A stretch of 22,239 nt of DNA from an uncultured Geobacter sp. (lineage in GTDB: Bacteria > Desulfobacterota > Desulfuromonadia > Geobacterales > Geobacteraceae), in NCBI GenBank assembly GCA_937886325.1, contig CALABV010000035.1:1-22239 (forward strand), read 5' to 3'. The notes under the pieces were generated by a model. That model was not told the DNA's origin and ran no database searches. It saw nothing but the letters and a program-made list of their open reading frames with translations. How positions within the stretch are numbered: position 1 is the first letter of the stretch; every line of letters starts with the position of its first letter. Positions 9,601-15,972 of the stretch are shown one piece after another. The position numbers and the translations under genes are program-made.

Positions 9601-10147
9601 ATTGCTGCGCAAGGTGCGGGATGACATCATTGAAAATGATTTCATTCTGCCTCTCGCGTCGATCGACATGCCATTCGGCGCTACACTGGCGCTGGCCGGC
9701 AGGATGTCGCAGGGGGTGCGGCACCTGCATGATGCAATCGAGCGTTGGCGAATGTTAGGCAATTATACCGAGCAGGTGAACGGTCATCTCTACTTGGGGG
9801 AGATCTATCTTCAACTGGCACTTGGGACGGCCAGACCGCCTTTCCGTGTCATCCTGAAAAACCTCTGGTTCCTCCTGAGGACCATTCCTGTAGCACGCCG
9901 CAAGGCGCGCCGGCACTTCGAGGAGGTCGCGCGGAGCGCCGGGGAATACAACATGCCGGGCTACCTGGCCAAGGCATTATTCGGCCTCGGCCTCCTGTCC
10001 CGTGCGAAGAAGGATTTCAGGGAAGCGCGCTCATTTTTTGAAGACGCGCTCCAGGTTGCCGAAACGTCGGAACTATTTATTGCAGGGAAAATCAGGCAGG
10101 AAATTGATTCTCTCGAAAAAAGCGCTGCCGGAACGATTCAAGCATGA
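6683..10147 (+). CDS. Zinc-ribbon / class III nucleotide cyclase / STAND ATPase / TPR protein, copy 2
   Basis: Predicted 1154-residue paralogue of the upstream gene with the same domain order. ATG 6683 follows GGAG at 6673-6676 by six bases. A GTG four codons earlier is in frame but would overlap that ribosome site. Zinc-ribbon Cys residues are at 3/6, 17/20, 28/31 and 42/45. In the cyclase domain, Asp105, Asp149, Asn226 and Arg230 are the catalytic set, and the base-selecting positions are Glu145 and Lys219 as in copy 1. Walker A GEAGVGKS is at 326-333. The C-terminal half is TPR-like and clearly more diverged from copy 1 than the cyclase domain is. This suggests two sensors with different inputs and the same output chemistry. 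The gene ends facing thiC, with a hairpin between the two stop codons. Confidence 0.9.
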   Translation: MKCPRCGVDNADGINFCGQCGERLRASCSSCGAAGQSTSSPCLVCGHVPEEPTAADRESESVKFPASDDMAVIRRFLTPKLAEKILAARGRIEGERRQVTALFADIQGYTPLSEALGEEATFKVMERIYACMITAVLAEEGSVQELTGDGIFALFGAPIALEDAPVRACRAALEMQDKLKALGYQLESDLGIRPLARIGIHTGPVVIGTLGTDLRMEFKAVGDTVNLASRLESMAEPGHIFISEATFNLVAPFVDSLSMGERPVKGKAEPQKVYHLDGIKEQPLRFEASLLRGLTPLAGRSEELDLLEHYCDKAAQGSPLLTLIIGEAGVGKSRLLYELKRRIENRRYLYLQSNCTSFGASTPLLPFMHLVNNLFRINDGDDRTVVERKMKQSLELFGMGVEAKPFLMALLGFEERDNSLRGLDAKIIGDRTREILVELIRNRCLTSPMIVAIEDLHWIDPASENLLDRIVRSVDKSPLFILCTARPSYTSPWIGVANAREVQLAPLSRQCTIDMAKSLLGCDIIDDGLSRVIVEETGCNPLYTEEMTRYLLDSGAIQRAGRTVSCAFAPDEVKVPATILDLLQTRVDRLEEGPKALLQTAAVIGQRFSPDIARPVSGLGESFDSHLGDLEKLRLVFREQFEEQVVYRFKHALLQDAVYNSLLRERRERLHQLVGETMEHLYADRLDEWANTLAHHWGNTHNICKTVQYLVMAGEKSYWVCSMEEAHHRFHKAVELIEAEPSCVDDLFLADVLAKWAKAFVYRADFKGMTRLLERYLPKMESLGDKRRLSLMLTWLADSHVFAGRGDKAKPLVERALVLAEESDDPECIGQAARVLAWLYSYWIPDSAQSEAMVERHCRLALECAEKTNDIVIFLQATLIMAVHRFLRSRYTESRLYCSKLMELGQRFRDNRFLSHAQWSLGFINVMDGRYEEALENAEQALQLCPDLIDEFCARAVKAGALALKGEVSEGLELLRKVRDDIIENDFILPLASIDMPFGATLALAGRMSQGVRHLHDAIERWRMLGNYTEQVNGHLYLGEIYLQLALGTARPPFRVILKNLWFLLRTIPVARRKARRHFEEVARSAGEYNMPGYLAKALFGLGLLSRAKKDFREARSFFEDALQVAETSELFIAGKIRQEIDSLEKSAAGTIQA

Positions 10148-10165
10148 TGACGGTTTACCTTCCCG

Positions 10166-10195
10166 GGAATGAAACGCTTGGCGAGACTTCATTCC
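10166..10195. terminator. Hairpin between convergent cyclase and thiC genes
   Basis: GGAATGAA at 10166-10173 and TTCATTCC at 10188-10195 form an 8-bp stem, with an inner CGC-TTG-GCG helix, between the stops of the convergent genes. There is no clear T-run on either strand, so termination would be weak or need a partner. The position fits a bidirectional terminator. Confidence 0.45.
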
Positions 10196-10211
10196 ACCTC
10201 CATTTCCACAC

Positions 10212-11501
10212 TCATTTCCCGCGGCGCTCTTCCATGATCTTGTAGGCGCAGAACTCGCCGCACATGGTGCAGGCGCCGTGCTCCTCGTCGACCCCGGATT
10301 CGCCGCGGCGCCTGCGGGCCAGCTCCGGGTCGAGAGCCAGACAGTACTGGGCTTCCCAGTCCAGGGCCTTGCGGGCCCTGCTCATGGCGATGTCCCGTTC
10401 CAGGGCGCCGGGCAGGCCCTTGACGATATCGGCAGCATGGGCCGCGATGCGGGTGGCCATGACACCCTCGTGGACATCCTGCGGAGTCGGCAGACAGAGG
10501 TGTTCGCTGGGAGTCACATAGCAGAGGAAATCGGCGCCCGCTGCAGCTGCGATGGCCCCGCCGATGGCGCAGGTGATGTGATCGTAGCCCGGCGCGATGT
10601 CGGTGACCAGCGGGCCCAGCACGTAAAAGGGCGCGCCGTGGCACAGGCGCTTCTGCAGCTGGATATTTGCCTCAATCTGGTTGAGGGGGACGTGGCCCGG
10701 GCCTTCGATCATCACCTGGATGCCGGCGTCCCAGGCGCGCTGGGTCAACTCGCCGAGGACGATCAGCTCGTGCAGCTGGGCCCGATCGGTGGCGTCGGCC
10801 AGGCAGCCCGGCCGGAAGCCGTCGCCCAGGGAAAGGGTCGCGTCATAGGGCCTGACCAGTTCCAGCAGGCGGTCGTAGTGTTCGTAGAGGGGATTTTCCG
10901 CGTCGTTGCGGGTCATCCAGGCCACGGTAAAGGATCCGCCGCGGGACACCACCTCCATGATGCGACCCTCCCGGTCCATGCGCTCAACGGTGGCGCGGGT
11001 CACGCCGCAGTGCACGGTGATGAAGTCGACCCCGTCGTCCAGGTGTTTCCTGATGCCGTCGAAGATCTCGTCAACAGTCATATCCACGATGGCCTTGCCC
11101 TTTTTCACCACCGTGTCGCAGGCCGCCTGGTAGAGGGGGACGCTGCCGATGCAGGCGTTGGTCTCCGCGATGATCGCCCGCCGGATTTCGTCGATGGGGC
11201 CGCCGGTGGACAGGTCCATGATGGAGTCGGCGCCCGCGGCCACGGCCACCCTGGCCTTTTCCAGCTCCTTGTCGATGCTGGTGTCGTCCTTGCTGGTGCC
11301 GATATTGGCATTGACCCGGGTGGCTATCCCTTTGCCCACGGCCAGCGGGCGGCCGCCCACGTGCCTGTTGTTATGGCAGACGATGGCCGTGCCTTCGGCA
11401 ATGCGTTGTCGCAGGACGTCCGCATCAATGCCGGCATCGGCGGCAGCCTGCTTCATCTTATCGGAAACGATGCCCTGGCGGGCCATTTCAAGTTGCGTCA
11501 T
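10212..11501 (-). CDS. thiC: Phosphomethylpyrimidine synthase ThiC (short form)
   Basis: This radical-SAM enzyme of 429 residues converts aminoimidazole ribotide to HMP phosphate in thiamin synthesis. The length matches the short ThiC form of anaerobes and archaea; long forms exceed 600 residues. Recognisable blocks are NANIGTS near residue 55, EGPGHVPLNQI, and TPSEHLCLP near residue 335. The C-terminal cluster motif has Cys411, Cys414 and Cys418, i.e. CX2CX3C, one residue tighter than the CX2CX4C I know from long forms. ATG 11501 follows GAGG by seven bases. It lies downstream of thiED on the same strand and so is presumably under the same TPP riboswitch. ThiC paralogues such as BzaF (benzimidazole synthesis) exist, but the thi context favours ThiC. 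Confidence 0.93.
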   Translation of the reverse strand: MTQLEMARQGIVSDKMKQAAADAGIDADVLRQRIAEGTAIVCHNNRHVGGRPLAVGKGIATRVNANIGTSKDDTSIDKELEKARVAVAAGADSIMDLSTGGPIDEIRRAIIAETNACIGSVPLYQAACDTVVKKGKAIVDMTVDEIFDGIRKHLDDGVDFITVHCGVTRATVERMDREGRIMEVVSRGGSFTVAWMTRNDAENPLYEHYDRLLELVRPYDATLSLGDGFRPGCLADATDRAQLHELIVLGELTQRAWDAGIQVMIEGPGHVPLNQIEANIQLQKRLCHGAPFYVLGPLVTDIAPGYDHITCAIGGAIAAAAGADFLCYVTPSEHLCLPTPQDVHEGVMATRIAAHAADIVKGLPGALERDIAMSRARKALDWEAQYCLALDPELARRRRGESGVDEEHGACTMCGEFCAYKIMEERRGK

Positions 11502-11530
11502 GGAAATACCTCATTCGTGGTACTGCAGGT

Positions 11531-11611
11531 TGATAGACTGAAGGCTGAAGGCTGAAGGGTAAACCGCAGAAGCTGAATGTAATCCCTCAGCCTTCAGTCT
11601 TCAGCCTATCA
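11531..11611. repeat. Heptamer-based inverted repeat between thiED and thiC
   Basis: The left arm at 11531-11559 is TGATAG followed by three near-tandem copies of the 7-mer CTGAAGG (11538-11558). The right arm at 11584-11611 is its near-perfect reverse complement, with about 24 bases between. The right arm overlaps the thiED stop and supplies its last codons. In the thi mRNA it would form a long hairpin just before the thiC ribosome site, where it could affect message stability or thiC expression. Confidence 0.75.
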
Positions 11612-13017
11612 TCCTGTTTTTTTGCGGCCAGAAAATGGTTCACCGGTCCGTGCCCCTGCCCGAGGGGCACCGAGAGCCTGATGGCGTCGGTGATGAACTC
11701 TTTTGCCTTTGAAACGGCAACCGGGAGCGGCTCCCCTCCGGCAAGGAAGGCGGCGATAGCCGAGGCGGTGCTGCAGCCGGTGCCGTGGGTGTTGGGGGTG
11801 TCGATGCGGCTGGTGGTGAAGCGGCGGAAGGTTGCGCCGTCGAACATGAGGTCCGTCGCCTCCGGCCCCGGCAGGTGTCCGCCCTTGAGGAGCACGTTGC
11901 GCGCGCCCAGTGCGTGGAGCCGTCGGCACGCCTCCTCCTGGGTATTTTCATCATGGATCGACAGGCCGGTCAGCCGCTCCGCCTCCGGAACGTTCGGGGT
12001 GACCAGGTAGGCGCGGGGCAGAAGGCGCTCAACCAGGGTTGCAACCGCCGGATCATCCACCAGGCTGCTTCCCCCCTTGGCGATCATCACCGGGTCCATC
12101 ACCAGTATTTTCTTGTCGTATTCGGCCAGTTTCTCCGCCAGGACTTCGATGAGGGGAGCGGAAAAGAGCATGCCGGTTTTCACCACCCGGATCGGGATAT
12201 CGCTGAGGACCGCATCCAGTTGTTCCGCCAGAAACGCCGGCGGTACCCCGTGGATGGCCCTGACACCCAGGGTGTTCTGGGCCGTGAGCGCGGTAATGGC
12301 AGAGGCCGCGTACCCTCCAAGCAGGGTTATGGTCTTGATGTCCGCCTGGATGCCGGCGCCGCCGCCGGAATCGCTCCCGGCAACGGTGAGAACGGAACCG
12401 CGCGGGTACGGCAGTCGCCGGTTGAAGAGCAGTGCCAGTTCCGCGGCGGCCAGCCCCGGCTCCGGGTTCGACAGCACCGCCGAAATGACGGCGATGGCAT
12501 CGGCCCCGGCGTCGATGACCGACGGGGCATTGTCCCGGTCGATGCCGCCGATGGCCACCATGGGGACGCGCACCCGCTTCCGCGCTTCGGCAAGCGCTGC
12601 CGGCCCCGGAAGGTAGCGCACATCCTTGCTTCCGGTGGGATACATGGCGCCGAAGCCGATGTAGTCCGCCCCGTCCGCCTCGGCCCGCAGGGCCTCCTCC
12701 GTTGAATGGGTGGAGACGCCGATAATCGCCTTCGGCCCGAGCGCGAGGCGGGCCCCGGCCACGTCGCCGTCATCCTGGCCCAAGTGGACCCCGTCGGCCC
12801 GGAGTTCAGCGGCGAGGCTCACGTCGTCGTTGACGATGAAGGGAATGCCCTTTTCGGCACAGAGCTTCCGGAGTTTTTCCCCCTCGGCGCGCCGCGACGC
12901 ATGGTCCGTGGTCTTGTCGCGGTACTGGAGACAGGCGACACCGCCGGAGAGGGCGCTCTCCACCCGCTCGATGAGTCGTTCCTTCTGGTCGGTTATGAGG
13001 TAAAGACCTTTCATCAT
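11587..13017 (-). CDS. thiED: Bifunctional thiamin phosphate synthase / HMP-P kinase (ThiE-ThiD fusion)
   Basis: A 476-residue fusion. Residues 1 to about 197 are ThiE, which joins HMP-PP and thiazole phosphate; visible motifs are QYRDK at 31-35, DGVHLGQDD at 75-83, GFGAMYPTGSK at 121-131 and VAIGGID at 154-160. Residues about 207-476 are ThiD, which phosphorylates HMP-P; motifs are VAGSDSGGGAGIQ at 212-224, TPNVPEAE at 340-347 and the anion-hole HGTGCSTA at 411-418 with catalytic Cys415. Both halves look intact. The fusion puts kinase and synthase, which share HMP-PP, on one chain. Two ATGs lie at 13017 and 13014, and neither has a convincing Shine-Dalgarno sequence. The upstream leader carries a palindromic element, a terminator and a TPP riboswitch. 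The last residues (DRLKTEG) are encoded by the inverted repeat downstream, so the original C-terminus may have been altered. Confidence 0.93.
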   Translation of the reverse strand: MMKGLYLITDQKERLIERVESALSGGVACLQYRDKTTDHASRRAEGEKLRKLCAEKGIPFIVNDDVSLAAELRADGVHLGQDDGDVAGARLALGPKAIIGVSTHSTEEALRAEADGADYIGFGAMYPTGSKDVRYLPGPAALAEARKRVRVPMVAIGGIDRDNAPSVIDAGADAIAVISAVLSNPEPGLAAAELALLFNRRLPYPRGSVLTVAGSDSGGGAGIQADIKTITLLGGYAASAITALTAQNTLGVRAIHGVPPAFLAEQLDAVLSDIPIRVVKTGMLFSAPLIEVLAEKLAEYDKKILVMDPVMIAKGGSSLVDDPAVATLVERLLPRAYLVTPNVPEAERLTGLSIHDENTQEEACRRLHALGARNVLLKGGHLPGPEATDLMFDGATFRRFTTSRIDTPNTHGTGCSTASAIAAFLAGGEPLPVAVSKAKEFITDAIRLSVPLGQGHGPVNHFLAAKKQDDRLKTEG

Positions 13018-13039
13018 CAGTGCAGTGCTCGCTTATTCA

Positions 13040-13136
13040 CCCTCACCCGGCCTTCGGCCGCCCTCTCCCACAGGGAGAGGGCAGAAACGTTCCCTTCTCC
13101 ATGAGGGAGAAGGTGCCCCGAAGGGGCGGATGAGGG
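13040..13136. repeat. MITE-like palindromic element in the thiED leader
   Basis: This 97-bp block has imperfect terminal inverted repeats: CCCTCACCCGGCC-TTCGG at the left and its near complement ending TGAGGG at the right. It encloses two hairpins: a 9-bp stem at 13061-13081 (CCCTCTCCC/GGGAGAGGG, loop ACA) and an 8-bp stem at 13093-13113 (CCTTCTCC/GGAGAAGG). This kind of CCCTCACCC...CCCTCTCCC intergenic repeat is widespread in proteobacteria. It sits between the riboswitch terminator and the thiED start, so it is transcribed as part of the leader. Confidence 0.75.
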
Positions 13137-13144
13137 GGAGGTAT

Positions 13145-13172
13145 AAAAAAAGCCGCAGCGCCAGGCCACGGC
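13145..13172 (-). terminator. Intrinsic terminator of the TPP riboswitch
   Basis: On the minus strand, GCCGTGGC (13172-13165) pairs with GCTGCGGC (13159-13152) in an 8-bp stem with two G-U pairs and a 5-base loop, followed directly by seven T residues (13151-13145). It lies about 28 bases after the aptamer and before thiED, the expected layout for transcriptional control by TPP. Confidence 0.85.
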
Positions 13173-13199
13173 TTCCCGAAAGTTTTTCTCCGGATCGTT

Positions 13200-13287
13200 G
13201 CTGCCGCTTTCCTACGCCGGTGCGAACCGGATCAGGTTCAAAGGGTCTTCGCGTGCGCGAATCTCAGTTCTTCCGAACTCCCCCAGC
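13200..13287 (-). promoter_or_regulatory. TPP riboswitch aptamer
   Basis: Read on the minus strand, this carries the conserved TPP (thi-box) sequence blocks in order: GGGGG, CTGAGA, ACCC, GAACCTGAT, then ACCGGCGTAGGAAA. A possible P1 closing stem is GCTG (13287-13284) with CAGC (13203-13200). It precedes the thiED-thiC operon and is followed by an intrinsic terminator, so excess thiamin pyrophosphate is expected to stop transcription. Confidence 0.95.
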
Positions 13288-13304
13288 TGGCTGATACACT
13301 AGCC

Positions 13305-13333
13305 AGCCTAAAGGAATTGTCCAGGGAAGTCAA
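13305..13333 (-). promoter_or_regulatory. Sigma-70-type promoter of the thiamin operon
   Basis: On the minus strand TTGACT (13333-13328) is separated by exactly 17 bases from TAGGCT (13310-13305). Transcription would start near 13297, just upstream of the TPP aptamer. A CTGGCT/AGCCAG inverted repeat at 13287-13306 overlaps the -10 box. Confidence 0.7.
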
Positions 13334-13439
13334 CGACTTTTCCGGGTTTCACCTTTACAGGACAGGGGATACATGGTACTAGTTTACCTTCATCCGGGAA
13401 CTCCTTGGCAGGAGACTATCACCTCTGTTCGGAGCAGCA

Positions 13440-14579
13440 ATGGACAGCAGACCGACCCTTGCGGAGATCGATCTCGCCGCACTGCGTCACAACTATTTTC
13501 AGATTCGCAGGACCGTGCCCCGGTCCTGCGGCATCCTCGCCGTAGTCAAGGCGGACGCCTACGGCCACGGCTTCATGGACGTCTCGCGGGAACTGGAGAT
13601 CCTCGACGTTACCGCCTTCGGTGTCGCCTTTCTCGCCGAGGGGATCCAGCTCCGCAAGGCGGGCATCGACCGGCCGGTGCTCCTCCTGGGAGGCATCTAT
13701 CCCGGTCAGGAGCGGAAATGCGTGGGATACGGCCTTTCCACGGTGGTCTTCAACCTGGAGCAGGCCCGGTCACTGGACACGGCAGCCGGAAAGCTGTTCC
13801 GCAAAGCCCGCATCCACCTCAAGGTGGACACGGGAATGGGACGGCTCGGCATCCATCACCTGGACGCGCCCCGCTTTCTGGCCGAACTGAAAGGCTTCAG
13901 GAACCTGGAGATGGAAGGGATCATCTCCCATTTCGCCTCGGCCGACGAACTGGACGACGACGGCCGACGCTTCACGGAGATCCAGAGCAAAAACTTCTCG
14001 TGCGTGCTGGAGGCAGCCCGCCGGGAAGGCTTCGCGCCCCGCTACATCCACCTTTCCAACAGCGCCGCCGCCTTCAGCCTGGACCTCCCCTTCTGCAACC
14101 TGGTGCGCCCCGGCATCGCCCTCTATGGCGCGCTCCCCTCCGCCGACTTCGAAGGGAAGATGGACCTGAAGCCGGTGATGCGCCTTACCAGCCGCATAGC
14201 AATGCTGAAGTGGGTGGAGCCGGGGACAAGCATCAGTTACGCGCGGACCTTCGTAAGCGGCCGCAGGACCCTGGTGGCCAGCGTGCCGGTGGGGTACGCG
14301 GACGGCTACTGCCGGGCGCTCACCAACCGCGGGGACGCCCTGGTGCGGGGGATGCGCGCAAGGGTCGCGGGCACGGTGTGCATGGACTGGATAATGCTGG
14401 ACGTGACCGACATCCCCGGTGTGGCCGTGGGAGACGAGGTTACCCTGCTGGGGAGCGACGGCGCCGGGAACCGCATCCGGGCAGAGGAACTGGCCGAACG
14501 CGCCGGCACCATCCCCTACGAGATCTTCTGCGGCATCAGCAAGCGCGTGCCGCGGGCTTATCTGCACGGGACAAAATAA
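13440..14579 (+). CDS. alr: Alanine racemase
   Basis: This 379-residue PLP enzyme interconverts L- and D-alanine for peptidoglycan. The PLP Lys is Lys37 in the block VVKADAYGHG, and the second catalytic base is Tyr267 in SYART. Other family blocks are KVDTGMGRLG at 128-137, HLSNSAA at 204-210 and RPGIALYG at 223-230. Length and motif order are normal for Alr. ATG 13440 follows GGAG at 13431-13434 by five bases. It is divergent from the thiamin operon, with about 100 bp shared for both promoters. No fault or unusual codon use is visible. Confidence 0.95.
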   Translation: MDSRPTLAEIDLAALRHNYFQIRRTVPRSCGILAVVKADAYGHGFMDVSRELEILDVTAFGVAFLAEGIQLRKAGIDRPVLLLGGIYPGQERKCVGYGLSTVVFNLEQARSLDTAAGKLFRKARIHLKVDTGMGRLGIHHLDAPRFLAELKGFRNLEMEGIISHFASADELDDDGRRFTEIQSKNFSCVLEAARREGFAPRYIHLSNSAAAFSLDLPFCNLVRPGIALYGALPSADFEGKMDLKPVMRLTSRIAMLKWVEPGTSISYARTFVSGRRTLVASVPVGYADGYCRALTNRGDALVRGMRARVAGTVCMDWIMLDVTDIPGVAVGDEVTLLGSDGAGNRIRAEELAERAGTIPYEIFCGISKRVPRAYLHGTK

Positions 14580-14904
14580 AATCGGTGGGTTCGAGGATAA
14601 AGGCGCGAGGCACGAGGAAAGACCCAAGCATGCTACCCTTTGACCTGAGCCTGTTTCCCGGGAAGACGTTGCAACGGACCGGGTTGGGGCTTTCACGGAG
14701 CCGCTCGTACGGCTTCAATGCAAGATAGCGGATCAAGGGAAAACGCCCGAACCAGGCACGCCGTCTGAGCAGCACGGAGATGGCGACCGATTACGAGCGG
14801 CTTCGGGGAAGTTCCTACCCGGCCCCTGCCGACACGGGCAGGATGAAAACAAGCCTATCCGACCGGGGCACACCGTACCATGCAATAAACCAAGGCACAA
14901 CAAC
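14580..14904. other. Gene-free stretch between alr and selD
   Basis: About 325 bp without a convincing gene on either strand. A minus-strand frame of 79 codons (14775-14536) overlaps the end of alr and has no recognisable family. A short heptamer-like direct repeat (GCGCGAG, GCACGAG at 14603-14616) occurs near the left side. No clear terminator or riboswitch was found. Confidence 0.5.
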
Positions 14905-15972
14905 ATGACGAAACAGAAGATAAAACTGACCCACATGGTGAAAGCGGCCGGTTGAGCTGCCAAGCTGGGCCCGGAGGGCCTGGAGGAAGCATTGTCCGGA
15001 CTGTTCGGCGTCACGGACCCGAACCTCGTCGTGGGACCGGAAACCGCCGATGACGCGGGCGTGTACCGCATCGGGGAGGAGTGCGCCCTGGTGGAGACCA
15101 CGGACATCATCACCCCTCTGGTGGACGATCCCTTCAGCTTCGGGGCCATCGCGGCGTGCAACGCACTGTCCGACGTGTTCGCCATGGGCGGGCGTCCGGT
15201 GACCGCCATGAACCTGGTATTCTACCCGGCGTGCAGCATATCACCGGAGATCCTGAGGGAAATCCTCGCCGGCGGGGCCGCCAAGATCCGGGAGGCCGGA
15301 GCGTGCCTGGTAGGGGGGCATACCGTGGAGGACGATGAGCTCAAATACGGTCTCGCCGTCACCGGCCTGGTCCATCCGGACCGAGTGATACGGAACTCCA
15401 CGGCCCGGTCGGGGGATATCCTGATCCTCACCAAGCCCGTCGGCACCGGGATCATCTCTACCGGGATCAAGGCGGAAATGGCCGACGACGCCTCAGTGAC
15501 CGAGGCATGCCGCTGGATGACCACCCTGAACGATGTGGCGGCCGGTATCATGACGGAGTGCGGCGCGCATGCCGGCACCGACGTCACCGGATTCGGCCTC
15601 ATCGGCCACGCCTCGGAGATGGCCCGCGGCGCCGGAGTGACCCTGGTCCTGTACCGCCACACGGTTCCGGTCATCCCCGGCGTCGACGACCTGATCCGGG
15701 ACGGCCTGATCCCGGCCGGGTGCTACCGGAACCGGGATTTCTACCGGCGGCTCCTGCTGGACGCCCGAACTTCCGGGAACGCGGTTCCGGATCAGCCCGC
15801 GGCTGACGACCTCCTCCCCCTGTTCGACCCCCAGACCTCGGGCGGACTCCTGGTCGCCCTTTCCCCCCCATCGGCCGACTCCTTTCTCCGCACCGCCGCC
15901 GAGCGCGGCTGCTTCGCCGTCCCGGTCGGCGAGGTCGTGCCGGACCGGGGGCACTCCGTTGAGATACGCTGA
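14905..15972 (+). CDS. selD: Selenide, water dikinase with selenocysteine (SelD)
   Basis: SelD makes monoselenophosphate from selenide and ATP for selenocysteine and selenouridine synthesis. Starting at ATG 14905 the frame gives 355 residues with an in-frame TGA at 14953-14955, codon 17. Residue 17 is the catalytic Cys in E. coli SelD, and the context here (AAG, then TGA, then AAKLGPEG) with Lys20 matches the active-site loop, so TGA must be read as selenocysteine. The frame continues with the AIR-synthase-like fold blocks ETTDIITPLVDDP, NALSDVFAMGG and TDVTGFGLIGH. The downstream TTG at 14992 would remove the active site and is rejected as the start. The ribosome site is weak (AAGG at 14892-14895). 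The last 14 bases overlap the next gene, indicating translational coupling. Confidence 0.95.
14965..14983 (+). promoter_or_regulatory. Candidate bacterial SECIS hairpin of selD
   Basis: Starting ten bases after the UGA codon, CTGGGCCC (14965-14972) pairs with GGGCCTGG (14976-14983), an 8-bp stem with two G-U pairs around a GGA loop. Bacterial SECIS minihelices sit at this distance, within the coding region. The loop lacks the GU pair of bases seen in E. coli fdhF, so the exact SelB contact is uncertain. Confidence 0.7.

Noticed and set aside
1..10147. Identification of the left locus as a Pycsar or CBASS anti-phage system
   Set aside because: There is no recognisable TM, TIR or nuclease effector, and the large STAND/TPR cyclases are unlike the small Pycsar cyclases; a cyclase near a cNMP-type domain is not enough.
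10278..12705. Plus-strand frames of 425 and 306 codons antisense to thiC and thiED
   Set aside because: These are antisense frames kept open by high GC content; the opposite strand encodes well-conserved ThiC and ThiED and a TPP riboswitch fixes the direction.
13373..14728. 451-codon plus-strand frame overlapping alr
   Set aside because: It is a different frame of alr DNA rich in Gly, Pro and Arg; the alr frame has all catalytic motifs.
14536..14775. 79-codon minus-strand frame after alr
   Set aside because: It overlaps the alr end, lacks a convincing ribosome site and matches no family I know.
14992..15972. Shorter selD beginning at TTG 14992
   Set aside because: It would lack the active-site loop; the upstream segment from ATG 14905 encodes the conserved N-terminus with selenocysteine at residue 17.
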